Below are positions 17,902-26,502 of a DNA stretch of 61,418 bases, in pieces; position 1 is the first letter of the stretch, and each line of letters begins with the position of its first letter. Origin of the DNA: Anaerolineales bacterium (lineage in GTDB: Bacteria; Chloroflexota; Anaerolineae; Anaerolineales; RBG-16-64-43); contig JAFGCU010000013.1 of assembly GCA_016932475.1 (NCBI GenBank), forward strand, positions 1 through 61,418. The letters are read 5' to 3'. The translations under genes and the position numbers were made by a program. A model generated the notes under the pieces. It was not told where the DNA came from. It was given only the letters and a program-made list of their open reading frames with translations, and did not search any database.

Positions 17902-19956
17902 ATGACAGAATCGCCTTTTCCACAGCCACCCGAGCCGCTCCCCTCCCCGGCCGAACCTCCAGCGCCCCAGACACCCGCGCCGCCCGCATTGCGATTGGAA
18001 TCCCCTTCCCCGAACACCCACAACCCGTCCCCACAGCGCAGGATCACCGCCGCCGCCGCCGTTCTCCTGGTCCTTACCGGTTTTCTTCTTCTCTATTCCT
18101 ATCCGACGGAACCGGAAAAGTACATTCCCCTGGCGATGGGCTTCATCGCAGCGGGCGTCTTCCTTTTTCTCCTGACGTTGTTCCTCAAACCCTCCGCGGC
18201 GGAGATCCGCCATGCGGCCAGCCTGAAAATCCCCTCCCGCGGGGCGTGGATTGTTACCGGAGTTGTACTCAGCATTCTGGCTACGGTGATGATGCTGGCG
18301 TTCCTGCAATTCGACCGCCAGAATTACATTCCCGTGATAACCATGTGGTTCGGCGCCGCCGTCTGCTACCTCACCGCTTTCGCCGGCGTGCTTCCCGCGC
18401 GGGCGGACCTGAGCTCCTGGTGGCGCATGCATTGGAAGGAATGCCTGGCGGTCGGTTTGATCACTCTCCTGGCGGCCGCGCTTCGCTTTTACAAACTCGG
18501 AGAAATCCCCCGCACCATCAACGGCGACGAAGGCTGGCTCGGCAACATCGCCATTTCCTCGATCCATTCGCCCTACGCCAATCCCTTTTCGCTGTGGCAG
18601 AATTTCGGCGGGCTGTACCTCCAGACGATCAATCTGGGAATGCTGTTCTTTGGCGTCAGTCCATTCTCCCTGCGGCTGATGCCCGCCATCGCCGGAACCC
18701 TCGCGATTCCCGCGCTGTACCTCTTTGCGCGCCAGATCGCCGGGAAGCGGATTGCGGTCCTGGCCGTCCTCCTGCTGGCCATGTCGCACACGCACCTGAA
18801 TTTCAGCCGAACGGTGGGAGTCGGATACATCCAGGACACCTGGCTCGTGCCCCTGGAGCTGTATCTTTTCCTGAGCGCGCTGCAAAAACAAAGCCGCCTG
18901 CGGGCGGCAGCCGGCGGCCTCCTGCTGGGGATCCATTTCAGCGTCTATCTGACGCCGCAGATATTCACCGGCATGCTGGTGGTTTTTTGCATCCTGGTGC
19001 TGTTGTTCTTCCGGAAATCATTCCCCAAGGCCGGCCGGATATTCGCGGTCTTCTGGGGCGGGTTGGCGATCATGCTGGTTCCGGAGGCGGTATTTGCCGC
19101 GCTGCATCCCGAGGACTTCTTCGAGCGCCTGAACCTGGAAGGCACCCTCTCCTCCGGCTGGCTGACCCAGCAAATACAGGCCACCGGACAGAGCGCCGTT
19201 CAGGTTCTCGTAGACCGGGTGACGCATGCGTTTCTATCGCTCATCTATTATCCGGCAATCGATTACTATGGCTCGCTGCTTCCGGTCCTCAGCCTCTTTA
19301 CCGGTGTGTTCTTCCTGATCGGGGTCGGAATCTCGCTTTGGAGGACGCGCTCGATCAACCATCTCCTCCTGAACGGGTATTTCTGGGTCGGACCGCTCGC
19401 GATCGGGCTGTTTTCCATTCCCGCCACGGCGGATTCCTACCGCGTGTTGATGATCCTCCCGGCCGCGATACTCCTGGCCGCGATCGGGTTGGACACGATC
19501 CTGAACTCCATCGGGGGGGATTGGGGACGGAACAGGGCAACCTACTCCGGGGTGGCCGCCTTCCTCCTGATCAGCCTCTTTGCCTTCAACATGTGGACCT
19601 ACTTCGTCGATTTCGCCGGGAAATGCCGGTATGGCGGCGACCGGCAAACACGCTTTGCTTCCTACCTGGGAAGGTTCATGGCCGACGTTCCGCCCGCGGA
19701 AACGGTGTACCTCCTCAGCGACGACATCTTCCGGTATGGAACGCACCCCTCCGTGGATTTTCTGACCGGCGGCCGACTCATCACCAATCTGCCGGATCCG
19801 ATCGATGCGGCGGATCCGGCCAGCGGCGAAATCCTGATCGCCTCGCCGGATCGAATCCCCGAATTGTACGCCTGGATCCACGAGCATCCGGGAGGCGAGT
19901 TGGAGGCGTTCTACGATTGCGATATCCTGTTCCTGCTCGCCTATCACGTGCCGTAG
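17902..19956 (+). CDS. GT39/GT-C family membrane glycosyltransferase
   Basis: A 684-residue membrane protein. Residues 1-48 are a Pro-rich cytoplasmic extension, followed by about 12-13 membrane segments. The first large outer loop carries NGDEGWLGN (around residue 207), matching the acidic D-E motif of the PMT/ArnT-type (GT39) transferases that use lipid-linked sugars. The last 110 residues form a soluble periplasmic domain. GAGG precedes the ATG. It opens a five-gene operon with almost no gaps, so it probably transfers the sugar made or modified by the following genes onto a lipid, protein or glycan outside the cell. Confidence 0.85.
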   Translation: MTESPFPQPPEPLPSPAEPPAPQTPAPPALRLESPSPNTHNPSPQRRITAAAAVLLVLTGFLLLYSYPTEPEKYIPLAMGFIAAGVFLFLLTLFLKPSAAEIRHAASLKIPSRGAWIVTGVVLSILATVMMLAFLQFDRQNYIPVITMWFGAAVCYLTAFAGVLPARADLSSWWRMHWKECLAVGLITLLAAALRFYKLGEIPRTINGDEGWLGNIAISSIHSPYANPFSLWQNFGGLYLQTINLGMLFFGVSPFSLRLMPAIAGTLAIPALYLFARQIAGKRIAVLAVLLLAMSHTHLNFSRTVGVGYIQDTWLVPLELYLFLSALQKQSRLRAAAGGLLLGIHFSVYLTPQIFTGMLVVFCILVLLFFRKSFPKAGRIFAVFWGGLAIMLVPEAVFAALHPEDFFERLNLEGTLSSGWLTQQIQATGQSAVQVLVDRVTHAFLSLIYYPAIDYYGSLLPVLSLFTGVFFLIGVGISLWRTRSINHLLLNGYFWVGPLAIGLFSIPATADSYRVLMILPAAILLAAIGLDTILNSIGGDWGRNRATYSGVAAFLLISLFAFNMWTYFVDFAGKCRYGGDRQTRFASYLGRFMADVPPAETVYLLSDDIFRYGTHPSVDFLTGGRLITNLPDPIDAADPASGEILIASPDRIPELYAWIHEHPGGELEAFYDCDILFLLAYHVP

Positions 19957-19962
19957 GCCGGG

Positions 19963-20703
19963 ATGGACCCGCGCGAATACGCGTTGATGTACGCCGTCGA
20001 AGACCGCCACTGGTGGTACCGCGGGATGGCGGCGATCACGTGCGCATTCCTGGACCGTTGGTATGAAAATCGTGAACCGATTCGCATTCTGGACGCCGGC
20101 TGCGGAACGGGGGCGGCCATGACCACCTATCTCGCCCGGTACGGGACGGTTTGGGGGATGGATATCGCCGCGGAGGCGCTGCGGTTTTGCCGGCAGCGGG
20201 GCGCCGCGCGCCTGGCGCGGGCGTCGGTGGCGAGCCTCCCGTACGCCGAGGATACTTTCGACCTGGCGACATCCTTTGACGTGTTATACGAACAGGCGGT
20301 CCCCTCCGACCTTGAATCGCTGCGGGAGCTGCGCCGCGTCCTCGCGCGGGGCGGACGGCTGCTGCTCCGCCTGCCGGCCTACGCCTGGATGCGCCGCTCG
20401 CACGATGCGGTCGTGCACACCCGCCGCCGCTATACACGCCCAGAGGTGGAGAACCTCCTGCGTGAAAGCGGATTCCGCATCGAGCATGTCTCCTATGCCA
20501 ATGCGGCGCTTCTTCCCGCCGCGATGCTGAAAAAAATCGGCGAGCGGCTCTTCCCCCCTGCCCGGGCGCAATCCGACCTCGCGCTGCGCGCTGGCATCTT
20601 CAACGGCCTGCTGGCGCGGATCCTCGCGGGGGAAGCGGCCCGGGTGACGCGCTCCGGCCTGCCGTTCGGGCTGAGCATCTTCGCCGCGGGGATCAAACCG
20701 TGA
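19963..20703 (+). CDS. Class I SAM-dependent methyltransferase
   Basis: A 246-residue soluble methyltransferase. Motif I is ILDAGCGTGAA (residues about 43-53), then GMDIAAEAL for the acidic ribose-binding strand, LPYAEDTFDLATS for motif IV, and RVLARGGRLLLRLPAY for the post-IV strand. The N-terminal EYALMYAVEDRHWWYRG is typical of methyltransferases found with glycosyltransferases. It starts 6 bases after the GT-C gene and overlaps the next gene by 4 bases (GTGA). Likely methylates a lipid carrier or sugar in this pathway. Confidence 0.9.
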   Translation: MDPREYALMYAVEDRHWWYRGMAAITCAFLDRWYENREPIRILDAGCGTGAAMTTYLARYGTVWGMDIAAEALRFCRQRGAARLARASVASLPYAEDTFDLATSFDVLYEQAVPSDLESLRELRRVLARGGRLLLRLPAYAWMRRSHDAVVHTRRRYTRPEVENLLRESGFRIEHVSYANAALLPAAMLKKIGERLFPPARAQSDLALRAGIFNGLLARILAGEAARVTRSGLPFGLSIFAAGIKP

Positions 20704-21425
20704 GCGCGCCCATCCGGTTGCCTGGTATCAGCGCGGTATTCCCCGCCATGAACGACGGCGGGACGATCGCAAGCATGATCTGGATGGCGCGCGCGGCGCT
20801 GCGCCAAGCGGCCGCGGATTACGAGATCATCGTCGTCAACAACGGCAGCCGGGATTACACCGGAGTGGTCCTTGCGGAATTGGCCGCCGCGCTGCCCGAA
20901 TTGCGCGTGATCTCCCACGACCAGCCGCTGGGGTACGGGGGCGCGCTGCGCGCCGGTTTTTCCGCCGCATCGAAGGATTGGGTTTTTTACACCGACGGCG
21001 ACGCCCAATACAATCCGCTCGAGCTCGGCCTCCTGGTGAGCGCCGTGACGGAAGGCGTGGACGTGGTGAACGGCTATAAAACCGCGCGCCAGGATCCGTG
21101 GTACCGCACGGTCCTCGGGCGGATGTACCATCACACCGCCCGGCTCCTGTTCGGGTTCCGCCTGCGGGATGTGGATTGCGATTTCCGGCTGTTCCGCCGC
21201 GCGATCCTCGCCACCGTTCCGCTCACCAGCACGTCCGGGACGATCGGCCTGGAGATTGTCAAACGCTTTCAGGACGCCGGATTCCGGTTCGTGGAAGTGC
21301 CGGTCAGCCATCATTTCCGCAGTTACGGGGATTCGCAATTCTTCCGCCCCCGCCGCCTGTTGAGGATGGCGAAAAATCTCGCGGCGCTTTGGATCCGGCT
21401 CGTCCTGCGCAAGGGCCGGTCATGA
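20700..21425 (+). CDS. Family 2 glycosyltransferase
   Basis: A 241-residue GT-A enzyme. Residues about 9-20 (ISAVFPAMNDGG) form the nucleotide-sugar entry strand, VVNNGSRD the second strand, and TDGDAQYNP holds the D-x-D metal site. The layout resembles dolichyl/polyprenyl-phosphate mannose or glucose synthases (DPM1/GtrB-like) without the C-terminal membrane pair. Such enzymes make the lipid-linked sugar used by GT-C transferases, which fits the first gene of the operon. It starts with GTG overlapping the previous stop, and its own stop overlaps the next ATG (ATGA). Confidence 0.92.
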   Translation: MSAPIRLPGISAVFPAMNDGGTIASMIWMARAALRQAAADYEIIVVNNGSRDYTGVVLAELAAALPELRVISHDQPLGYGGALRAGFSAASKDWVFYTDGDAQYNPLELGLLVSAVTEGVDVVNGYKTARQDPWYRTVLGRMYHHTARLLFGFRLRDVDCDFRLFRRAILATVPLTSTSGTIGLEIVKRFQDAGFRFVEVPVSHHFRSYGDSQFFRPRRLLRMAKNLAALWIRLVLRKGRS

Positions 21426-22423
21426 ACAAACCCTCGGTGGAAAAGGATTTCGCCGGCCGGCGCGTCCTCATCACCGGCGGCATGGGGTTCATCGGCAGCA
21501 ACCTTGCCCGCCGGCTGGCGAATCTCGGCGCGGAGGTGACCCTGCTGGATTCCCTGCCGGCCGGGATCGGCGGCAATCCCTACAACATTTCCGGCTATGA
21601 ACAGCGGCTGCGGGTGCGGGCGGGAGATCTGCGGGACGCGGATGCAACCGCCGACGCGGTCCGGGGGCAGGAATTAATTTTCAATCTCGCCGGCCAGGTC
21701 GGCCACGTCCAAAGCATGGAGGATCCGCTCGCCGATCTGGATATCAATGTCCGCGGCCAGCTTTCCTTCCTTGAAATCTGCCGGCGCGAGAGCCCGGACG
21801 CCAAAATCCTGTACGGCGGAACCCGCCAGGTGTACGGGCCGCCGCGCTACCTGCCGGTGGACGAAGACCATCCGGTTAATCCGGTGGACGTCAACGCGGT
21901 TCACAAACTGGCGGCCGAGCGCTATCACATCCTCTATCATCGCGTCTACGGATTGCGATCGGTCGTCCTGCGGATGACCAACGTCTACGGTCCGCGGATG
22001 CGGGTAAAGGACGGACAAAATAACTTTTTGGGGTTGTGGATCCGGCAACTCCTGCACGGCGAGGAGATCACCGTGTACGGTGACGGGAGTCAGGCGCGGG
22101 ATCTGCTGTATGTCGAGGACGTGGTGGATGCGCTGCTGCTGGCCGCGCTGACTCCCGGTATCGAAGGCCGGACCTTCAACCTGGGGGGGGCGGATTCCGT
22201 CGCCCTGTTGGAGCTGGCCAAGCGGATGATCGAAATCCATGGCGCCGGCACCTACCGCCTGATCACGTTCCCGGCCGGCCGGAAGAAGATCGATATCGGT
22301 TCATTTGTCTCCGATATTTCCAAAATTCGCATGGACCTCGGGTGGGAACCCATCACCCCGCTCGGGGAGGGGCTGCGCCAGACCATCGCATACTTCCGGC
22401 AGCACGGCGAACACTATTGGTGA
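21422..22423 (+). CDS. NAD-dependent sugar epimerase/dehydratase
   Basis: A 333-residue extended SDR. The NAD loop is ITGGMGFIGSN (about residues 20-30), then GDLRDADAT, LAGQVGHV and GGTRQVYG. The catalytic YxxxK is replaced: the site reads N158-A-V-H-K162, so the Tyr is Asn while Lys is kept. Later motifs (RMTNVYGPRM, GDGSQARDLLYVEDV) match NDP-sugar epimerases/dehydratases. This variant, with Asn and intact Lys, is also seen in some O-antigen cluster enzymes (recalled, not checked). It probably modifies a nucleotide sugar in the same pathway as the aminotransferase that follows 4 bases later. Confidence 0.9.
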   Translation: MNKPSVEKDFAGRRVLITGGMGFIGSNLARRLANLGAEVTLLDSLPAGIGGNPYNISGYEQRLRVRAGDLRDADATADAVRGQELIFNLAGQVGHVQSMEDPLADLDINVRGQLSFLEICRRESPDAKILYGGTRQVYGPPRYLPVDEDHPVNPVDVNAVHKLAAERYHILYHRVYGLRSVVLRMTNVYGPRMRVKDGQNNFLGLWIRQLLHGEEITVYGDGSQARDLLYVEDVVDALLLAALTPGIEGRTFNLGGADSVALLELAKRMIEIHGAGTYRLITFPAGRKKIDIGSFVSDISKIRMDLGWEPITPLGEGLRQTIAYFRQHGEHYW

Positions 22424-22427
22424 CAGC

Positions 22428-23522
22428 GTGAGGATCCCCGTTGTGGATATTGCCCGGCAGGACAGGAGCATCCGCCCGGAACTCGAGGCGGCGATCGGCC
22501 GCGTAATCGACCGGTCGCGATTCATCCTGGGCGCGGAGGTGGAAGCATTCGAGCAGGCCTTCGCCGCATACTGCGGAGTGGCGCATGCGCTCGGAGTCGG
22601 TTCCGGGACGGATGCGCTGCAGGTCGCGCTGCTGGCGTGCGGGATCGGCCCGGGGGACGAAGTGATCACCGTCTCGCACACGTCTCCGGCAACCATTGCC
22701 GCCATCGAACTGACAGGGGCCGGGGCCGTTCCGATCGACATCGATCCGCGCCGCTTCACGATGGATCCGGGCCGGATCGCCGCCGCCTGCACGCCGCGCA
22801 CGCGCGCGCTGCTTCCGGTCCATCTGTACGGCCAGCCCGCCGACCTCGGACCAATTCTGGAATTCGCCGCGCGCCGGGGCCTGCCGGTGATCGAGGATTG
22901 CTCGCAGGCGCACGGCGCGCGGTACCGCGAAAAATCCGTCGGCGCCTGGGGGCGGATCGCTGCCTTCAGTTTTTACCCGACCAAGAATCTCGGCGCCTAC
23001 GGCGACGGCGGAGCCGTGGTCACCGACGATCCGCAGCTGGCCGAGCGGGCGCGCCAGATCCGGCAGTATGGCTGGGACGCAGGCCGTGTCAGCCGGCGCA
23101 AGGGAATTAACAGCCGCCTGGACGAAATCCAGGCCGCCATTCTGGGCGTTAAACTGCGGAGGCTGGAGGGTTGGAACGCCGAACGCCGCAGGCTGGCATC
23201 TATGTACGACAGCCGCCTGACGGCGAAAACACTGACGACGCCGTACGCCGCGCCGGATTCGATCCATGTCTATCACGCCTACGTCATCCGCCATCCGCGC
23301 CGGGATGCGCTGCGCGCGCATCTGGCGCAGCGCGGGATCAGCTCCGCAATCCATTTTTCCCCTCCCGTCCACTTGCATCCGGGATTTTCCAACCTGGCGG
23401 GCTTCTCCGCCGGCCTGCCGGAAAGCGAAGCCGCGGCGCGGGAAGTGCTGACCCTGCCGCTCTTCCCCGGGATGCGCGAGGACGAACTGCAACAGGTGGT
23501 CGACGCCGTCACCGCTTTTTGA
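22428..23522 (+). CDS. DegT/DnrJ/EryC1 family aminotransferase
   Basis: A 364-residue PLP enzyme. The PLP lysine is Lys186 in FYPTKNLGAYGDGG. Upstream motifs are GVGSGTDAL (phosphate binding), VSHTSPATI and EDCSQAHGA (Asp to the pyridine N). The family makes amino sugars from keto-sugar nucleotides, which fits the preceding epimerase/dehydratase. The start is GTG 22428, four bases after the previous stop, with no room for a long leader. A longer frame from 22305 only overlaps the epimerase gene. Confidence 0.95.
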   Translation: MRIPVVDIARQDRSIRPELEAAIGRVIDRSRFILGAEVEAFEQAFAAYCGVAHALGVGSGTDALQVALLACGIGPGDEVITVSHTSPATIAAIELTGAGAVPIDIDPRRFTMDPGRIAAACTPRTRALLPVHLYGQPADLGPILEFAARRGLPVIEDCSQAHGARYREKSVGAWGRIAAFSFYPTKNLGAYGDGGAVVTDDPQLAERARQIRQYGWDAGRVSRRKGINSRLDEIQAAILGVKLRRLEGWNAERRRLASMYDSRLTAKTLTTPYAAPDSIHVYHAYVIRHPRRDALRAHLAQRGISSAIHFSPPVHLHPGFSNLAGFSAGLPESEAAAREVLTLPLFPGMREDELQQVVDAVTAF

Positions 23523-23699
23523 AAATTCTCCACGAAGAGCACGAAGAAAAACCGGAAGAGCACCAAGGGTTAATTCCATTTGCAGGGGCGACCCAATGGG
23601 TCGCCCCTGCTTTTCCGCGTGTGCCCTCCGTGGATTAAAAATCCATAATATCTCCACAAAGAATACGGGGCTTGTCCCGAATTCGGCGCTATACTACCC
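23523..23699. repeat. Spacer with two hairpin repeats
   Basis: CCACGAAGAGCACGAAGAAAA (23531-23551) is a half-copy of the CACGAAG family, with CCCTCCGTGG near 23624 as a possible partner. A perfect palindrome GCAGGGGCGACCC / GGGTCGCCCCTGC is at 23581-23610. These follow the last gene of the glycan operon and may act as its terminator. Confidence 0.65.
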
Positions 23700-23728
23700 T
23701 TGACTTATCCATAAGGGATGCTTATTAT
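23700..23728 (+). promoter_or_regulatory. Promoter of the MarR-ABC operon with operator candidate
   Basis: TTGACT (23700-23705) and TATTAT (23723-23728) with a 17-bp spacer. The spacer contains the palindrome CTTAT-CC-ATAAG (23704-23715), then TAAGGGATGCTTA. A MarR dimer could bind here and repress its own operon. Confidence 0.7.
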
Positions 23729-23761
23729 TTAGAACGCTTAACTATTCAGGGAGATTAACCG

Positions 23762-24220
23762 ATGGCCGCAAGCGATCAATTCCTGGCCGCGATGCACAAA
23801 TTCGCCGGCCTATTCATGCGGAATTCGATGCGGAACTTCCTCCACTTCGCCAAGGAGAATGGGGTCTCCTTGCCGCAAATCGGAGCCCTCTTCCGAATCC
23901 GCAAGGGCGACTGCAGCGTGTCCGACATCAGCGCCGAGTTGAGAATCACCAACGCCGCCGCCAGCCAGATGCTGGAAAGCCTGGTGCGGCAGGAATTCAT
24001 CCGCCGCTCCGAAGATCCGGACGACCGGCGCGCCAAGCAGATCGTCCTTACGGAGAAGGGCAGGAAAATCCTTCTGGACAGCATGCAAGCCCGGCAGGGC
24101 TGGATGCAGCACCTGGCGCATGCTCTCACTCCGCAGGAACAGGCGCAGATCACCTCAGCCCTGACCCTGCTTGCGGAGAAAACCGCGGCGCTGGAAAAAG
24201 AGCACAAGCTCCACGCCTGA
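23762..24220 (+). CDS. MarR family transcriptional regulator
   Basis: A 152-residue winged-helix repressor. The recognition region is VSDISAELRITNAAASQMLESLVRQ, and the wing follows as RRSEDPDDRRAKQIVLTEKGR, the standard MarR pattern. Flanking helices at both ends form the dimer. It is the first gene of an operon with two ABC exporter subunits, so it very likely represses them until a toxic ligand binds. GGGAG precedes the ATG. Confidence 0.95.
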   Translation: MAASDQFLAAMHKFAGLFMRNSMRNFLHFAKENGVSLPQIGALFRIRKGDCSVSDISAELRITNAAASQMLESLVRQEFIRRSEDPDDRRAKQIVLTEKGRKILLDSMQARQGWMQHLAHALTPQEQAQITSALTLLAEKTAALEKEHKLHA

Positions 24221-24261
24221 TCCGCGCGGATGCGAAAAACAAACCTTGGAGCGCATAATCC

Positions 24262-26502
24262 ATGATCCGACTGGCGAAATACTATAAACCCTACCTTGGA
24301 TTGATCTTACTCACGATCGTGCTGCTGTTTGTCCAAGCCAATGCCGATCTGGCCCTGCCGGATTACATGTCGAAGATCGTCAACGTCGGCATCCAGCAGG
24401 GCGGAGTGGATACCGCGATCCCGCTGGCCATCCGCCGGAGCGAAATGGACAAACTGATTCTCTTCCTCGATCCGGAGGCGAAGGCGGAGGTGCTGGGCAG
24501 TTACACGCTGATCGACGGGGATTCCCCCGAATACGAGCGCTCCCTCGAAACGTATCCGGCCCTGGCCGGCGAACCCGTCTACGTTCTGAAATCCCTCGGC
24601 GCGGCGGAGACGGAGAAGCTCAATCCGGTGATGGCGAAAGCCCTCCTGACCGTAGCCGGGATCGAGGAAATGGCGGCCGATCCGGAGAAGCTGGCGGCGA
24701 TCGCCAAAACGATGAATATCGATCCCGCGAGGATCCCGCCCGGCGCCGATCTCTTCGCCCTGCTGGGGATGCTGCCCGACGCGCAGCGGGAGCAGATCGC
24801 CGCGGCGATCCACGCCCGCTTCGAGGCGATGGGCGAAAGCATGCTCCTCCAGGCGGCCGCCGCGCCGGTCAAGGCGGAATATGCGGCCCTCGGGATGGAC
24901 GCCGAAAAAATCCAGATGGATTCCATCCTTCATTACGGCGCGCTGATGCTCCTGCTGACACTGCTGGGCGGATTGTGCACGATCGGAGTCGGGTTCCTCT
25001 CCGCGCGGGCGGCCTCCGGGTTGGCGCGCGACCTGCGCCGGCTCCTTTTCCAGCGCGTGGAGAGCTTCTCCAGCACCGAATTCGACAAATTCTCCACCGC
25101 ATCGCTGATCACCCGTTCGACCAACGACATCACCCAGATCCAGATGGTCGTATTCATGATGATGCGGATGATCTTCTTCGCGCCGATCATCGGGGTGGGC
25201 GGCGTTATCCGGGCGATCGGCAAGAGCGCCTCGATGTGGTGGATCATCGCCCTGGCGGTGATTGTCCTCCTCGGGCTGATCTTGATCGTCTTTTCGATCG
25301 CGCTCCCGAAATTCAAGAGCATCCAGAACCTGATCGACCGGCTCAACCTGGTGACCCGCGAAAACCTTTCCGGCATGATGGTGATCCGCGCCTTCAACAT
25401 GCAGGCGTTCGAGGAAGCCCGGTTCGACAAAGCCAACAAGGACCTGACCGGCACGATGCTCTTCATCAACCGGTTGATGGTGGTGATGATGCCGGTGATG
25501 ATGCTGGTGATGAATGGGCTGGTGCTGCTGATCATCTGGGTCGGCGCCCACCAGGTCGCCGAGTCGCAGATGCAGGTCGGCGACATGCTGGCGTTCATGC
25601 AATACGCGATCCAGATCGTCTTTTCCTTCCTGATGATGTCGGTGATGTTCATCATGCTTCCGCGCTCGGCCGTCTCCGCGGACCGCATCGCCGACGTCCT
25701 CGAGACCGAACCCGCCATCCGCGATCCGCAGACGCCGAAGGTGTTCCCCGAGCCTTTCCGCGGCACGGTCGAATTCCGGAATGTGAGCTTCCGCTACCCC
25801 GGAGCCGAGGAGGACGTCCTGCACGACATATCCTTCACCGCCCAGCCGGGGCAGACCACGGCCTTCATCGGCACGACCGGCTCCGGAAAATCCACGATCG
25901 TCAGCCTGATCCCGCGGTTCTATGAAGTCAGCGACGGGGCCGTCACCATCGACGGGGTCGACATCCGCGCGGTGACCCAGAAGGACCTGCGGGAAAAAAT
26001 CGGGTACGTGCCGCAGAAGAGCAACCTGTTCTCCGGAACGATCGAAAGCAACCTGAGCTACGCGGACCCGGAGGCGGGCGAGGAAGCGCTGAAACAGGCG
26101 GCCGACATCGCCCAGGCCTCCGAATTCATCTTCGCCAAACCGGAGGGAATGCAATCGGAAGTGTCGCAGGGCGGGACGAACGTTTCGGGGGGCCAGAAAC
26201 AGCGCCTGTCGATCGCCCGCGCGCTCCTCAAACGCGCGCCGATCTACATCTTCGACGACAGCTTCTCCTCGCTGGATTTTAGAACCGATTCCAAACTGCG
26301 CCAGGCGCTCAAGGAAAAAGTCGGCGGGAGCACGCTGTTATTCGTCACCCAGCGCATCTCGACCATCAAGCGCGCCGAACAGATCATCGTCCTCGACGAA
26401 GGCAAAATCGCCGGGAAAGGAACGCACTCGGAACTGATGAAAAGCTGCGAAGTGTACCGGGAGATCGCCCTGTCGCAGCTGAGCCAGGAGGAACTGTCAT
26501 GA
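24262..26502 (+). CDS. ABC exporter subunit, degenerate catalytic site
   Basis: A 746-residue fused membrane-ATPase subunit, longer than the usual 580. Between membrane helix 1 and the next (residues about 50-215) lies an extra, mostly helical outer domain rich in Ala, Glu and Met. The ATPase has Walker A GTTGSGKST (about 537-545) and signature VSGGQKQR. Walker B reads IFDDS, so the catalytic Glu is Asp666. This is the pattern of the degenerate partner in heterodimeric exporters such as TM287 and BmrC. It overlaps the next gene by 4 bases (ATGA). Confidence 0.93.
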   Translation: MIRLAKYYKPYLGLILLTIVLLFVQANADLALPDYMSKIVNVGIQQGGVDTAIPLAIRRSEMDKLILFLDPEAKAEVLGSYTLIDGDSPEYERSLETYPALAGEPVYVLKSLGAAETEKLNPVMAKALLTVAGIEEMAADPEKLAAIAKTMNIDPARIPPGADLFALLGMLPDAQREQIAAAIHARFEAMGESMLLQAAAAPVKAEYAALGMDAEKIQMDSILHYGALMLLLTLLGGLCTIGVGFLSARAASGLARDLRRLLFQRVESFSSTEFDKFSTASLITRSTNDITQIQMVVFMMMRMIFFAPIIGVGGVIRAIGKSASMWWIIALAVIVLLGLILIVFSIALPKFKSIQNLIDRLNLVTRENLSGMMVIRAFNMQAFEEARFDKANKDLTGTMLFINRLMVVMMPVMMLVMNGLVLLIIWVGAHQVAESQMQVGDMLAFMQYAIQIVFSFLMMSVMFIMLPRSAVSADRIADVLETEPAIRDPQTPKVFPEPFRGTVEFRNVSFRYPGAEEDVLHDISFTAQPGQTTAFIGTTGSGKSTIVSLIPRFYEVSDGAVTIDGVDIRAVTQKDLREKIGYVPQKSNLFSGTIESNLSYADPEAGEEALKQAADIAQASEFIFAKPEGMQSEVSQGGTNVSGGQKQRLSIARALLKRAPIYIFDDSFSSLDFRTDSKLRQALKEKVGGSTLLFVTQRISTIKRAEQIIVLDEGKIAGKGTHSELMKSCEVYREIALSQLSQEELS

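Noticed and set aside
24307-26154. 615-codon minus-strand frame opposite the ABC exporter
   Set aside because: His/Asp/Arg-rich antisense shadow of a gene with all ABC motifs.
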